25,908 bases of DNA from an uncultured Prevotella sp. (lineage in GTDB: Bacteria; Bacteroidota; Bacteroidia; Bacteroidales; Bacteroidaceae). The stretch is from the NCBI GenBank assembly GCA_900543585.1, contig UQRP01000035.1, positions 1-25,908 of the forward strand, written 5' to 3'. The translations under genes were made by a program, and so were the position numbers. Below the pieces are notes generated by a model. That model was not told the origin of the DNA and made no database searches. It worked only from the letters and a program-made list of their open reading frames with translations. Positions 1 through 7,878 of the stretch are shown here, one piece after another. Numbering within the stretch: the first letter of the stretch is position 1; each line of letters starts with the position of its first letter.

Positions 1-4
1 CAAA

Positions 5-100
5 CCCCAGGTCGCTCGGTGCCGTGAGGTCGCGCTTCGCGCTGTCCTCACGGCACCGAGACGACCTGGGGTCATTCATGGTGCGACCCCGCCGGGGTCG
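5..100 (-). repeat. Bipartite hairpin repeat element, copy A
   Basis: Seen in sequence: 5-14 (ccccaggtcg) pairs with 62-71 (cgacctgggg) and 15-29 pairs with 46-60, giving a stem of 25 bp with one bulged base. The loop contains gcgc-ttc-gcgc (32-42). A second small hairpin, cgacccc-gcc-ggggtcg, lies at 84-100. Read on the minus strand the order is small hairpin, an 11-nt spacer (caccatgaatg), then the large hairpin. The element at 25587-25682 has the same layout and an identical spacer in the opposite orientation, so this is a dispersed repeat family. It lies downstream of the envelope gene cluster and could act in transcription termination or RNA stability. No protein is supported here. Function is unknown. 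Confidence 0.8.
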
Positions 101-105
101 GCAAA

Positions 106-280
106 TTCATTCTTCACTCGAAAAGCTGTTCACTTCTCACTCGAATAGCTGTTCACTTCTCACTCGAACAGCTGTTCACTTCTCACTCGAATAGCTGTTC
201 ACTTCTCACTCGAATAGCTGTTTACTTCTTACTCGAATACTTGTTCACTTCTCACTCGAATAGCTGTCCGCTTCTCACTC
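106..280. repeat. 23-nt tandem repeat array, about 7.6 copies
   Basis: Copies start at 106, 129, 152, 175, 198, 221 and 244, with a partial copy at 267-280 that touches the stop codon of the permease gene. Copies 2, 4, 5 and 7 are identical; copies 1, 3 and 6 differ at a few positions. Each junction carries a 12-bp near-palindrome GAAYAGCTGTTC (perfect in the copy at 152-174) separated by an 11-nt pyrimidine-rich stretch. The unit is not a multiple of 3 and the array is outside the gene, so it is not a coding repeat. There are no variable spacers, so it is not a CRISPR. It may be a binding-site array or a slipped-strand repeat in a 3' untranslated region. Confidence 0.9.
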
Positions 281-1512
281 TATTTCCCCAATACCTTTTT
301 TGCGAAGGAGTGGACGGGATAGTAGACGGCGAGCCATCCGGCAGCTATGACTGTGACGAAGATGACGAGGATGTCGCTATAGTGAACGCTGACGGGATAG
401 GCGTTGACGATGAAGCTGCCGTCGCTGCTGCCCATGGGCACGAAGCCGAACTGCTGTTGCAGCAGACAGAGCAACAGACCGATGGCGATGCCGAGGACGG
501 CGCCGATGACACTGATGAGGCGTCCCTCGAAGAGGAAGATGCGCGTGATGGTCTTGTTGTCAGCACCGAGGTTACGGAGCGTCACGATGTCGTCTTTCTT
601 GTCGATGATAAGCATGGACAGCGACCCGATGATGTTGAAGCAAGCCACGATGAGGATGAAGGTCAGGAAGATGTACGCCATGAGCTTCTCTATCTTCATG
701 ATTTTGAACGTGTCGGCCTGCTGCTCAAAGCGGTCGAGGACCTTGTATTTGTCGCCTGCAATGTCCTGCATCTCGCGCTGTACGGCGTCGAAGTCGGAGC
801 CTGGCTTCAGCCGTAGCTCCAAAGCCGAGAGGCGGCCCTGCCCGTCGAAGAGGCGGCGGGCAAAGCCTATGGATGTGATGATGTAGTTAGCATCGTATTT
901 CTTCTGGTTCACGGCAAAGACGACGCCGTCGGAGAGCAAGCTGTCGACGACGAAGCCATTCTGCATGTCACTCATGTCGAGCTGTCCCTCGCGGCGTGGT
1001 GCATAGATGCGCAGGTAGTTGTCCCAGTGTGCGCCCGTGCCGAGGTTGGCGGCGAGGCGGATACCCGGCGTACCGTATTCGAGGTTGGCGGTGTGGAGCT
1101 CGAAGCGCCCGTCGCCATAGAGAATCTCCGTGATATGTGTGAGGTCGGCGAAGTTGTCGTCGACACCCTTCACGGTGACCATAGCCTGGTGGCCGTTGTA
1201 GACAGCGAGGGCCATGTCCTCATAAGTCTCTGTCGCCACCTCGACTTCGGGGAGGTGGCGTATCTTTGTGAGGATAGGGTCGTCGGCGGCCACTGTCTTG
1301 CCCGTCACGGGGACGACCTTTATCTGCGGGTCGAAATTCGTGAAGAATCCCGCTACGAGGTCATGGAAGCCGTTGAAGACGGAGAGGACGATGACGAGGG
1401 CTGTCGTGGCCACGGCGACACCGATGACAGAGACGAGGGAGATGACGTTGATGGCGTGCGTCTTCTTCTTGGAGAAGAGGTAGCGTCGTGCGATGAAGAA
1501 AGGAAAGTTCAT
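280..1512 (-). CDS. LolC/E-type lipoprotein-releasing permease (FtsX/MacB fold)
   Basis: The 410-aa protein has the layout of ABC permeases of the LolC/LolE class: a membrane segment near residues 20-45, a large periplasmic domain at about 50-265, then three membrane segments near 275-297, 328-352 and 378-400. The N-terminal FFIARRYLFSKK and the SVIGVAVATTALVIVLSVFNG segment are typical of this family. In proteobacteria such permeases work with a LolD ATPase to extract lipoproteins from the inner membrane. No ATPase gene lies next to it here, so it must use one from elsewhere. It is the last gene of the envelope cluster, 9 bp after rbfA, and ends at a tandem repeat. The family is clear; the exact substrate is inferred. 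Confidence 0.88.
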   Translation of the reverse strand: MNFPFFIARRYLFSKKKTHAINVISLVSVIGVAVATTALVIVLSVFNGFHDLVAGFFTNFDPQIKVVPVTGKTVAADDPILTKIRHLPEVEVATETYEDMALAVYNGHQAMVTVKGVDDNFADLTHITEILYGDGRFELHTANLEYGTPGIRLAANLGTGAHWDNYLRIYAPRREGQLDMSDMQNGFVVDSLLSDGVVFAVNQKKYDANYIITSIGFARRLFDGQGRLSALELRLKPGSDFDAVQREMQDIAGDKYKVLDRFEQQADTFKIMKIEKLMAYIFLTFILIVACFNIIGSLSMLIIDKKDDIVTLRNLGADNKTITRIFLFEGRLISVIGAVLGIAIGLLLCLLQQQFGFVPMGSSDGSFIVNAYPVSVHYSDILVIFVTVIAAGWLAVYYPVHSFAKKVLGK

Positions 1513-1521
1513 ACCGCAGTG

Positions 1522-1857
1522 TTACTTCTTCAGCAGTTCGTCGATATGCTCCATGTAGTCGAGGCTGTCGTCGAGGAAGAAGCGTAGCTCTGGGATGATG
1601 CGCAGCTGGTTGCGAACGCGGCGGCCGAGCTCGTAGCGTATCGTCTTTTCGTTGCTTCTGATGTTCTCTAAGAGTTCCTCACCCTTCTCAGAGGGGAATA
1701 TGCTCAGGTAGGCCGTGCAGATGCTCAGGTCCGGGCTGATGCGCACGCGTGTCACACTGACCAGGACGCCGTGGGTCTGGCGTGTCTGGCTCTGGAATAT
1801 CTCAGCAAGCTCCTTCTGGAGGAGGCGGGAAATTTTGTTTTGTCTTGTCTCTTGCAT
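1522..1857 (-). CDS. rbfA: 30S ribosome-binding factor RbfA
   Basis: The 111-aa protein matches RbfA in size and sequence. It starts with RQNKISRLLQKELAEIFQ and then has VLVSVTRVRISPDLSICTAYLSIFP, the KH-like core strand region, followed by RYELGRRVRNQLRIIPELRFFLDDSLDYMEHIDELL, the typical RbfA ending (R-V-R-x-Q-L-R-x-x-P-x-L-x-F-x-x-D-S). RbfA binds 16S rRNA in late 30S assembly and supports growth in the cold. It sits between murI and the LolC/E-type permease, an arrangement I believe is common in Bacteroidales. The 53-bp gap before it shows no clear promoter, so co-transcription with the genes upstream is likely. Confidence 0.95.
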   Translation of the reverse strand: MQETRQNKISRLLQKELAEIFQSQTRQTHGVLVSVTRVRISPDLSICTAYLSIFPSEKGEELLENIRSNEKTIRYELGRRVRNQLRIIPELRFFLDDSLDYMEHIDELLKK

Positions 1858-1910
1858 AATGGTAAATATTAGGGCTGCTGCAAAGCAGCGGGGTGATGGC
1901 GGGGCAGTGG

Positions 1911-2762
1911 TCAGCCGAGGTCGATATGGGTGGCGGAAATCTTTTCGTGAAGGAAGATGGAGGCCGACTCCTTGAACTTGTCAGCGTTCTCGGTGGTGTA
2001 GTAAGCCACTGAGGAGCCTTTGGTGAGAGCGGCGTCCATATCGGGGTGGCGTTGGAGATAGTTCTGTAGGCTGTTGGCCACATACTCGCCCTGTGGGACG
2101 ATGGTCACGCCGGGCTTGGTGTATTTCAGAATCTTCGGCATGAGGAGCGGAAAGTGGGTACAGCCGAGGATGATGGTGTCGATGTCAGGGTCCTTGAGCA
2201 TGAGCTGCTCGATGCGCTTCCTGACGAAGTAGTCGGCACCTGGGGAGTCAGCCTCGTCATATTCCACGAGGGGCACCCAGAAGGGGCAGGCCTGGCCCGT
2301 GACCTTGATATCGGGCCACCGTTTCTGTATCTCGATGTCGTAGCTGTGGCTTTTCACGGTGCCCTCCGTGGCGAGGAGTCCGACGTGGTTGTTGCGTGTG
2401 ATGGTGCCGATAACCTCTGCGGTAGGTATGATGATGCCCAGGACGCGGCGGTCAGGGTCCCATTGGGGAAGGTCGTTCTGCTGAATAGAGCGCAGGGCTT
2501 TTGCCGAGGCGGTGTTGCAGCCGATGATGACGAGGCGGCAGCCCATCTCGAAGAGTTTGTAGACAGCCTGACGTGTGAACTCGTAGACGACATCGAAGGA
2601 GCGCGGGCCATAGGGTGCGCGGGCATTGTCGCCGAGATACAGATAGTCGTATTGCGGCATAAGCTGTCGGATGCCGTGTAGGATGGTGAGACCGCCGTAG
2701 CCGGAGTCGAAGACGCCGATGGGTCCCGGGGTATGGGGTAGAGAAGATTTCATAGTCGACAA
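1911..2762 (-). CDS. murI: Glutamate racemase
   Basis: The 283-aa protein converts L-glutamate to D-glutamate for peptidoglycan precursors. Visible motifs are IGVFDSGYGGLTIL near the N-terminus (substrate-binding Asp and Ser), IIGCNTASAKAL with the first catalytic cysteine, and IILGCTHFPLL with the second catalytic cysteine. Length is normal for the family. It lies 2 bp downstream of the third OmpH-like gene, so translation is probably coupled. Its place behind bamA and the chaperones puts cell-wall precursor supply in the same transcript as outer-membrane assembly. Confidence 0.96.
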   Translation of the reverse strand: MSTMKSSLPHTPGPIGVFDSGYGGLTILHGIRQLMPQYDYLYLGDNARAPYGPRSFDVVYEFTRQAVYKLFEMGCRLVIIGCNTASAKALRSIQQNDLPQWDPDRRVLGIIIPTAEVIGTITRNNHVGLLATEGTVKSHSYDIEIQKRWPDIKVTGQACPFWVPLVEYDEADSPGADYFVRKRIEQLMLKDPDIDTIILGCTHFPLLMPKILKYTKPGVTIVPQGEYVANSLQNYLQRHPDMDAALTKGSSVAYYTTENADKFKESASIFLHEKISATHIDLG

Positions 2763-2764
2763 AG

Positions 2765-3280
2765 TTAACGTGCTGCCTTGATGACGTCGTCGGTGATGTC
2801 GACGCCCATGGTGGTGTCGGCATAGGGCATGGCGTTGCCGTCGGTGTTGATGACGAAGGCGAGATGGCGCTGCTGTCCGATGCGTGTGATAGCGGCGTTG
2901 ACGGTCCTGCGGAGGGGTGTCAGTGCCTCCTGCTCAGCCTCACGGAGCAGACGGCGGGCCTCTTCCTTGAAGGCCATGTTCTTCGCCATGAGGTCCTGAA
3001 GCTCAGCCTGCCGCTTCTGCCGGATGGACGGCGCCAACGACGCCTGCTGCTCGATGAAGAGCTCGTATTTCTGGTTGAACTCGTCCTCGACACGCTTCAT
3101 CTCGGCGTCGTATTTAGCCTTGAGGTCGTCGAGGTTGTGCCTGGCGATGACATAGTCGGGGAGGGCATGGAGGGCGGAGTCGCAGCTCAGAAAGCCGAAG
3201 TGCACCGTCGTGTCCACCTTCTGGGCCATGGCAGTGAGGCCGGTGAGGGCGAAGAGGATAGAGAGAAAAAAGGTCTTCAT
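2765..3280 (-). CDS. OmpH/Skp-like periplasmic chaperone (third copy)
   Basis: The 171-aa protein has a signal peptide (MKTFFLSILFALTGLTAMAQ) and a long charged helical region at about residues 50-125 (KAKYDAEMKRVEDEFNQKYE through EEARRLLREAEQEA), as in Skp/OmpH holdases. The C-terminal part (AITRIGQQRHLAFVINTDG) fits the body domain of the family. Skp proteins form trimers that carry unfolded outer-membrane proteins to BamA. This copy is more diverged than the two before it and is separated from them by 111 bp holding a hairpin. It overlaps nothing and leads directly into murI. Confidence 0.85.
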   Translation of the reverse strand: MKTFFLSILFALTGLTAMAQKVDTTVHFGFLSCDSALHALPDYVIARHNLDDLKAKYDAEMKRVEDEFNQKYELFIEQQASLAPSIRQKRQAELQDLMAKNMAFKEEARRLLREAEQEALTPLRRTVNAAITRIGQQRHLAFVINTDGNAMPYADTTMGVDITDDVIKAAR

Positions 3281-3322
3281 GATGATTGTCTGTTTTTAGC
3301 CTTGGTAGGCAGTGGCTAATAG

Positions 3323-3372
3323 CCAAAGCTCCAAGACCCTTCCGGCAGAGGCCGGCGAGTCTTGGGGCTTGG
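3323..3372 (-). promoter_or_regulatory. Intercistronic hairpin between two ompH-like genes
   Basis: Arms 3323-3337 and 3359-3372 pair with one wobble and one bulge, and an inner ccggc-agag-gccgg stem sits inside. On the transcribed minus strand it follows the second ompH-like gene and precedes the third. No run of T follows, so it is more likely an RNA-processing, stabilising or partial-termination element than a full terminator. The role is inferred. Confidence 0.55.
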
Positions 3373-3391
3373 AAAGTCGTCAATGTGTTGA

Positions 3392-3886
3392 TTACTTCAT
3401 CTTGGCAATCTCGGCCTGCACCTTAGCGGTGACATCCTCGACATTGGTGCCTGTGTATACAGCCACCCCGTCCTCGAAGATGTAGGTGAAGCCACCGTTC
3501 TTGCCCACGTTCTCAATGGCGTTGCGCACCTTTGTGATGACGGGCTGCATGAGGTCCTGCTGCTTCTTCTGCAGAGCCTGCTGGTTGTCCTGGTAGGTCT
3601 GCTGAATCTTCTGATAGAGGCTTTGGAGTTCCTGCTCTTTCTGCTGCTGGGCAGTAGCGTTCATGGTGCTCTTTCCCTTCTCGTAGGCGTCGCTCTGGCG
3701 TGTGAGCTCGTCCTGCATGCTCTTCAGGTCGTTCTCATAAGTCTTCTGCTGAGCCTGGAGCTCACCGTTGATCTTGGCAATCTCGGGGAGAGCCTGCATG
3801 ATGGTCTGAGTGTTGACTTTACCAAACTTCTGTGCAAAGGTGGCAAGAGGTGCCATCAGCATGATGAATAAAAGGAGTTTTTTCAT
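3392..3886 (-). CDS. OmpH/Skp-like periplasmic chaperone (second copy)
   Basis: I place the start at the ATG at 3886 because it gives a clean signal peptide (MKKLLLFIMLMAPLATFAQ); the reading frame stays open 21 codons further upstream, but that extension would bury the signal. The mature protein begins KFGKVNTQTIMQALPE, a typical OmpH start, then a Gln/Lys-rich helix at about residues 40-115, and ends GVAVYTGTNVEDVTAKVQAEIAKMK. The 164-aa length is normal for the family. It probably escorts nascent outer-membrane proteins to BamA, encoded upstream in the same cluster. It is 67 bp downstream of the first copy. Confidence 0.9.
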   Translation of the reverse strand: MKKLLLFIMLMAPLATFAQKFGKVNTQTIMQALPEIAKINGELQAQQKTYENDLKSMQDELTRQSDAYEKGKSTMNATAQQQKEQELQSLYQKIQQTYQDNQQALQKKQQDLMQPVITKVRNAIENVGKNGGFTYIFEDGVAVYTGTNVEDVTAKVQAEIAKMK

Positions 3887-3953
3887 TGTTGTTATTGATT
3901 TTATTAATTCTTTTTGTTTGTAAGGGCATAGTGCCCGTTGTTGTAGCATGAGC

Positions 3954-4484
3954 TTATCTTGCGGAGTATCCGAGCTTCTTGAGCACCTCGTCGGAGATGT
4001 CTATCCTTGGCGATCCGAAGATGATGGCGGTGTCGGAGGCTCTGTCGAGGACGAGGCTGTAGCCTCTGAGGTCAGCAATCTCCTTGACGGCGTTGTAGAC
4101 CTCTTCCTGGATAGGCTGTAGGAGGCTCTCGCGCTTCTTGAAGAGCTCACCCTCCGGGGCGAAGTACTTCTGCTTGAGGTCGGCGGCCTCCTTCTCCTTC
4201 TTCATAATCTGCTCCTGCTTGGCCTTCTTCTGCTCCTGGGAGAGGAAGACGACCTCGTTCTGATAGTTCTTGTACATTGTCGAAGCCTCGGTGTTGAGGG
4301 CCTCGACCTCAGCCTGCCATTTCTTCGATGTCTGGTTGAGCTGTTCGTTGGCGCGCTCGTAGGCGGGGATGTTCTTCAGGACATACTCCATGTCGATGAG
4401 CGCAAACTTCTGTGCCCCTGCCTTCAGCGGCATGAGAGCCACGAAGGCGAGGAGGATGAGGAATGATGTTATCTTCTTGTTCAT
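3954..4484 (-). CDS. OmpH/Skp-like periplasmic chaperone (first copy)
   Basis: The 176-aa protein has a signal peptide (hydrophobic core SFLILLAFVALMPLKAGA) ending before QKFALIDMEYVLKNIPAYE, which is a standard OmpH N-terminal strand. A long coiled-coil region follows at about residues 45-125, rich in Lys, Glu and Gln. The C-terminus (RGYSLVLDRASDTAIIFGSPRIDISDEVLKKLG) matches the family ending. It lies 36 bp downstream of bamA. Skp-type chaperones hold unfolded beta-barrel proteins in the periplasm, so its position next to bamA fits its role. Confidence 0.93.
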   Translation of the reverse strand: MNKKITSFLILLAFVALMPLKAGAQKFALIDMEYVLKNIPAYERANEQLNQTSKKWQAEVEALNTEASTMYKNYQNEVVFLSQEQKKAKQEQIMKKEKEAADLKQKYFAPEGELFKKRESLLQPIQEEVYNAVKEIADLRGYSLVLDRASDTAIIFGSPRIDISDEVLKKLGYSAR

Positions 4485-4520
4485 TGTTGATACGCTGTTT
4501 AGCTGTTCTGAACTGATATG

Positions 4521-7145
4521 TTAGAATTCCTGTCCGAGGACGAAGTGGAACTGCGAGCCACCCTTGGTGCCGTTGACGTTATCCCTGTCGAAGCCGTAAC
4601 CCCAGTCGATACCCATGAGTCCGACCATGGGGAGGTAGATACGCACGCCGAGACCCGCCGACCGCTTCATGTTGAAGGGGTTGAAGTCGCTGACGTTGGT
4701 CCAGGCGTTACCGCCTTCGAGGAAGGTGAGGCCGTAGATGGTGGTGTTGCCGAGCATGAACGGGTAGCGGAGCTCCAGAGTGAAGCGGTCGTAGGCGTAG
4801 CCGTTGTAGGCCAGAGAACCGTTCTCGTAACCGCGCAGGCCGATGGTCTCCTCACCGAACGACGAGGAGTAGCCGCTCATACCGTCACCGCCCATATAGT
4901 AGGTCTCGAACGGCGTCTTCTTGTACTTGTTGTAGCTGCCCAGGATACCGAAGTCGGCGCGTGTCATGAGCACGAAGCACTTCTGACCCTGCGTCAGGGC
5001 GGTGTAGGTCCTGGAGCGGAAACTCCACTTATGGTACTCAATCCACTTGTACTTCTCCTGCTGCTCGGCGACATAGGTCGGGGAGTAGGGGTTGTTGGCC
5101 AAGTTCTTATAGTCCTTGTTGTCGAAGAGCGACCATGGCGGTGTCAGCGTCACGGAAGCCGAGAAGTCGGAGCCGGTACGTGGGAAGAGCTGGTTGTCCG
5201 TCGACGTTCTGCTCAGCGAGAGGCTGAGGTTGAGGTTGTTGGCGTTACCGTTTGTCATGAGGTAGAAGTACTGCCAGTTCTTCAGCATGTAGCGGGTATA
5301 GGACAGTGCTGCCGAGACGGTGAAGTAGTCGTCAGGCCATCTCAGACGCTTGCCCCAGCCCAGGGTGGCACCGAACAGCTTGATATACTTGTCGGGGTCG
5401 TAATAGTTCTCGTAGTTGGAGTAGTTGTACCCGTAGGAGTTGTATCCGTAGAGGCTGTAGGCATAGTTGTTGGCCCACGCCTGGTTGTAATAGTTGCTGT
5501 TGATATCCGTCTGCTTGGAGAAGAAGAAGCTCAGGGAGAGCTGGTTCGGGCGCTTGCCACCAAACCAGTTGGTGGAGTAGGAGGCGCTGTAGCTCTGGTA
5601 GTAGGTACCGTTGGTCTGCACATTGAGTGAGAGCTGCTCGCCGTCGCCGATAGGCATGATGCCTCGGTGCTCCTTGTTCTTGTGGAAGAGGTTGGCCAGT
5701 GAGAAGTTGTTCAGCTTCAGACCCACGCGGCCGATGACGCCCGTCTGACCCCAGCCGAGTGAGAACTCAATCTGGTCGTTGGACTTCTGTTCGAGCTGCC
5801 AGTTGATGTCCACGGTTCCGTCCTCGTAGTCGGGCTTGACATCGGGGTTGATCTTCTCCGGGTCGAAATGTCCCATGGAGGCTATCTCACGGTAGGAGCG
5901 CATGATGGCGTCCTTGGAGAAAAGGTCGCCAGGCTTGGTGCGGAGCTCGCGTCTGACAACATTCTCATAGAGGCGGTTGTTACCATAGATACGGACGTGT
6001 GAGAGGTGGGCCTGGGGACCCTCCTGGACACGCATCTCCAGGTCGATGGAGTCGCCCTGGATGTTCTGCTCCACGGGGTCGATGTTGGAGAAGACATAGC
6101 CGTTGTTGTAATAGAGGTTGCCCACGGCGTCGTCGTCCTCCTTGAGGCGCTTGCTGAGGAGCTTCTGGTTGTAGACGTCACCGGGCTTCATGCCAAGGAC
6201 GGCATTGAGGTAGTCGGTGGTGTAGACGGTGTTGCCCACCCAGTGGATGTTGCGGATATAGTATTTCTGCCCCTCGTCGACCTTTATCCAGATGTTGACG
6301 TGCTTGGGGTCGTTGTTCCAGACGCTGTCGCCGAGGATGGCGGCATCGCGGTAACCGAGCTCATAGTATTTGGACAGGAGCTTCTCTTTGTCCTCTTTCC
6401 AGCGCTCAGGGGTGTATTTCTTTGACTTGAGGAAGTTGGCAAATTTGCCGGCCTCGTGGGTCTTGGCAAAGGCGCCCTTCTTCAGGAAGCCACCTTTGAT
6501 CTTCGACGTCTTGAGGTTCTTGTTGCCCTCGATGAAGATGTTTCTCACCTTCATCTTCTCCTTCTTGTCGATGATGATGTCAAGGATGACCTGGTTCTTC
6601 TTCGAGGCATCCTCGCGCTGGTTGATTTCTATGTCAGCGTTCTTATAGCCTTTGTCGTCGAAGTATTTCTTGGCCAGGATTTTGGCACGGTCTATCATGT
6701 TTGGCGTAATCTGTCCGCCTTTGAGGATACCGAGCTTCTTCTCCATATCCTCCTTCTCGGTCTTCTTCAGACCGATGTAGTTGATGTCGGAGACTCTGGG
6801 TCTGGGCTTGAGGGCGATATGCAGATAGATTTTCTCGCCCACGATGGAGTCGGCTGAAATCTGAACGTCGGAGAAGAGTCCGTGCTGCCAGTAGCGCTTC
6901 ACGGCGTTGGTAATCTCCGTGCCCGGCACAGAGATTCTCTGTCCCACGGTGAGCCCTGAGATACCGGCGAGCATATAGTCCTCGTAGCCTTCCATGCCGG
7001 AGACGTTGAAGCCTCCGATGACGAGATTTCTCGGTGTACCGGCATAGGTGATGTCGGGGTGTATGATACGCTCCTGCGCCTCGGCGCCGACACAGCATGC
7101 TAAGGCCAGCATGGCGGCCATTACTTTCTTCTTGTTATAGTGCAT
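4521..7145 (-). CDS. bamA: Outer-membrane protein assembly factor BamA
   Basis: The 874-aa protein has a signal peptide (MHYNKKKVMAAMLALACCVGAEAQ), a periplasmic POTRA region at about residues 35-455 and a C-terminal Omp85 beta-barrel. The conserved loop motif is present as LRGYENGS near residue 769, and the protein ends FHFVLGQEF with the terminal aromatic residue expected of an outer-membrane barrel. BamA inserts beta-barrel proteins into the outer membrane. An unusual Tyr/Asn-rich stretch at about residues 545-587 lies in the barrel and is probably an extracellular loop. It is 4 bp downstream of uppS and directly upstream of three chaperone genes. Confidence 0.97.
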   Translation of the reverse strand: MHYNKKKVMAAMLALACCVGAEAQERIIHPDITYAGTPRNLVIGGFNVSGMEGYEDYMLAGISGLTVGQRISVPGTEITNAVKRYWQHGLFSDVQISADSIVGEKIYLHIALKPRPRVSDINYIGLKKTEKEDMEKKLGILKGGQITPNMIDRAKILAKKYFDDKGYKNADIEINQREDASKKNQVILDIIIDKKEKMKVRNIFIEGNKNLKTSKIKGGFLKKGAFAKTHEAGKFANFLKSKKYTPERWKEDKEKLLSKYYELGYRDAAILGDSVWNNDPKHVNIWIKVDEGQKYYIRNIHWVGNTVYTTDYLNAVLGMKPGDVYNQKLLSKRLKEDDDAVGNLYYNNGYVFSNIDPVEQNIQGDSIDLEMRVQEGPQAHLSHVRIYGNNRLYENVVRRELRTKPGDLFSKDAIMRSYREIASMGHFDPEKINPDVKPDYEDGTVDINWQLEQKSNDQIEFSLGWGQTGVIGRVGLKLNNFSLANLFHKNKEHRGIMPIGDGEQLSLNVQTNGTYYQSYSASYSTNWFGGKRPNQLSLSFFFSKQTDINSNYYNQAWANNYAYSLYGYNSYGYNYSNYENYYDPDKYIKLFGATLGWGKRLRWPDDYFTVSAALSYTRYMLKNWQYFYLMTNGNANNLNLSLSLSRTSTDNQLFPRTGSDFSASVTLTPPWSLFDNKDYKNLANNPYSPTYVAEQQEKYKWIEYHKWSFRSRTYTALTQGQKCFVLMTRADFGILGSYNKYKKTPFETYYMGGDGMSGYSSSFGEETIGLRGYENGSLAYNGYAYDRFTLELRYPFMLGNTTIYGLTFLEGGNAWTNVSDFNPFNMKRSAGLGVRIYLPMVGLMGIDWGYGFDRDNVNGTKGGSQFHFVLGQEF

Positions 7146-7149
7146 CCTA

Positions 7150-7872
7150 TTAATTCTTTTCTCTCTCTACTTGTGCCTCAGTCTTTCCGAAACGGCGCTG
7201 ACGGCTCTGGTATGACTCTATAGCTTTGTGAAGGTCCTCCTCGGAGAAGTCGGGCCAGTAAGTGTTTGTGAAATACAGTTCTGTGTAGGCAATCTGCCAC
7301 AGCAGGTAGTTGGAGATGCGGTATTCTCCTCCTGTGCGGATGAGCAGGTCCGGGTCGGGCATGAAGCTCGTCTGCAAATGCTGGGCGATGACGTCCTCGG
7401 TGATTTTGTCGGCGGGGATTCCCTCGCTGACGATGTCTTTCACGGCCTTCGTTATCTCCCAGCGTGAGGAGTAGCTCAAGGCCACGACCATCGTCATGGC
7501 ATCGTTGGCGGCGGTGTGTGCCTCGGTCTCGTGGAGACGGTCCTGGACGGGCTGGGGCAGGCGGTCGATGTCGCCGATGACGCGGAAGCGCACGTTGTTC
7601 TTCATGAATATCTCGTCCTCAAGGTTGGTCAGGACAAGGCCCATGATGGCATGGACCTCCGTGGCGGGGCGGTTCCAGTTCTCTGTGGAGAAGGTGTAGA
7701 GGGTGAGTTCCTTGACGCCGAGGCGCACGCATTCCGAAGTGATTCTCCTGACAGTCTCTACACCGGCCTGGTGGCCGTAGCTGCGGTCTTTACCTCTTTC
7801 TGTGGCCCATCGGCCATTGCCGTCCATGATGATGGCAATATGGTGTGGGATGTTGTTCATATCCATGAGCAT
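7150..7872 (-). CDS. uppS: Isoprenyl transferase (undecaprenyl diphosphate synthase)
   Basis: The 240-aa cis-prenyltransferase makes the C55 lipid carrier for peptidoglycan and other envelope polymers. The signature HIAIIMDGNGRWA is at the N-terminus (catalytic Asp), and the second conserved block is RTGGEYRISNYLLWQIAYTE, followed by NTYWPDF. Length is typical. The start could also be the third or fifth codon, as MDMNN or MNN; both keep the motif. It lies 6 bp downstream of the DUF6089-like gene and 4 bp upstream of bamA, so the genes are almost certainly one transcript. Confidence 0.97.
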   Translation of the reverse strand: MLMDMNNIPHHIAIIMDGNGRWATERGKDRSYGHQAGVETVRRITSECVRLGVKELTLYTFSTENWNRPATEVHAIMGLVLTNLEDEIFMKNNVRFRVIGDIDRLPQPVQDRLHETEAHTAANDAMTMVVALSYSSRWEITKAVKDIVSEGIPADKITEDVIAQHLQTSFMPDPDLLIRTGGEYRISNYLLWQIAYTELYFTNTYWPDFSEEDLHKAIESYQSRQRRFGKTEAQVEREKN

Positions 7873-7878
7873 AGTGCT

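Noticed and set aside
106..280. Possible CRISPR array
   Set aside because: Copies are directly adjacent with no variable spacers, and no cas gene is in the window.
4518..5630. 370-aa plus-strand reading frame antisense to bamA
   Set aside because: Its sequence is a low-complexity Val/Glu/Gly-rich shadow of the strongly supported bamA gene, without any recognisable domain.
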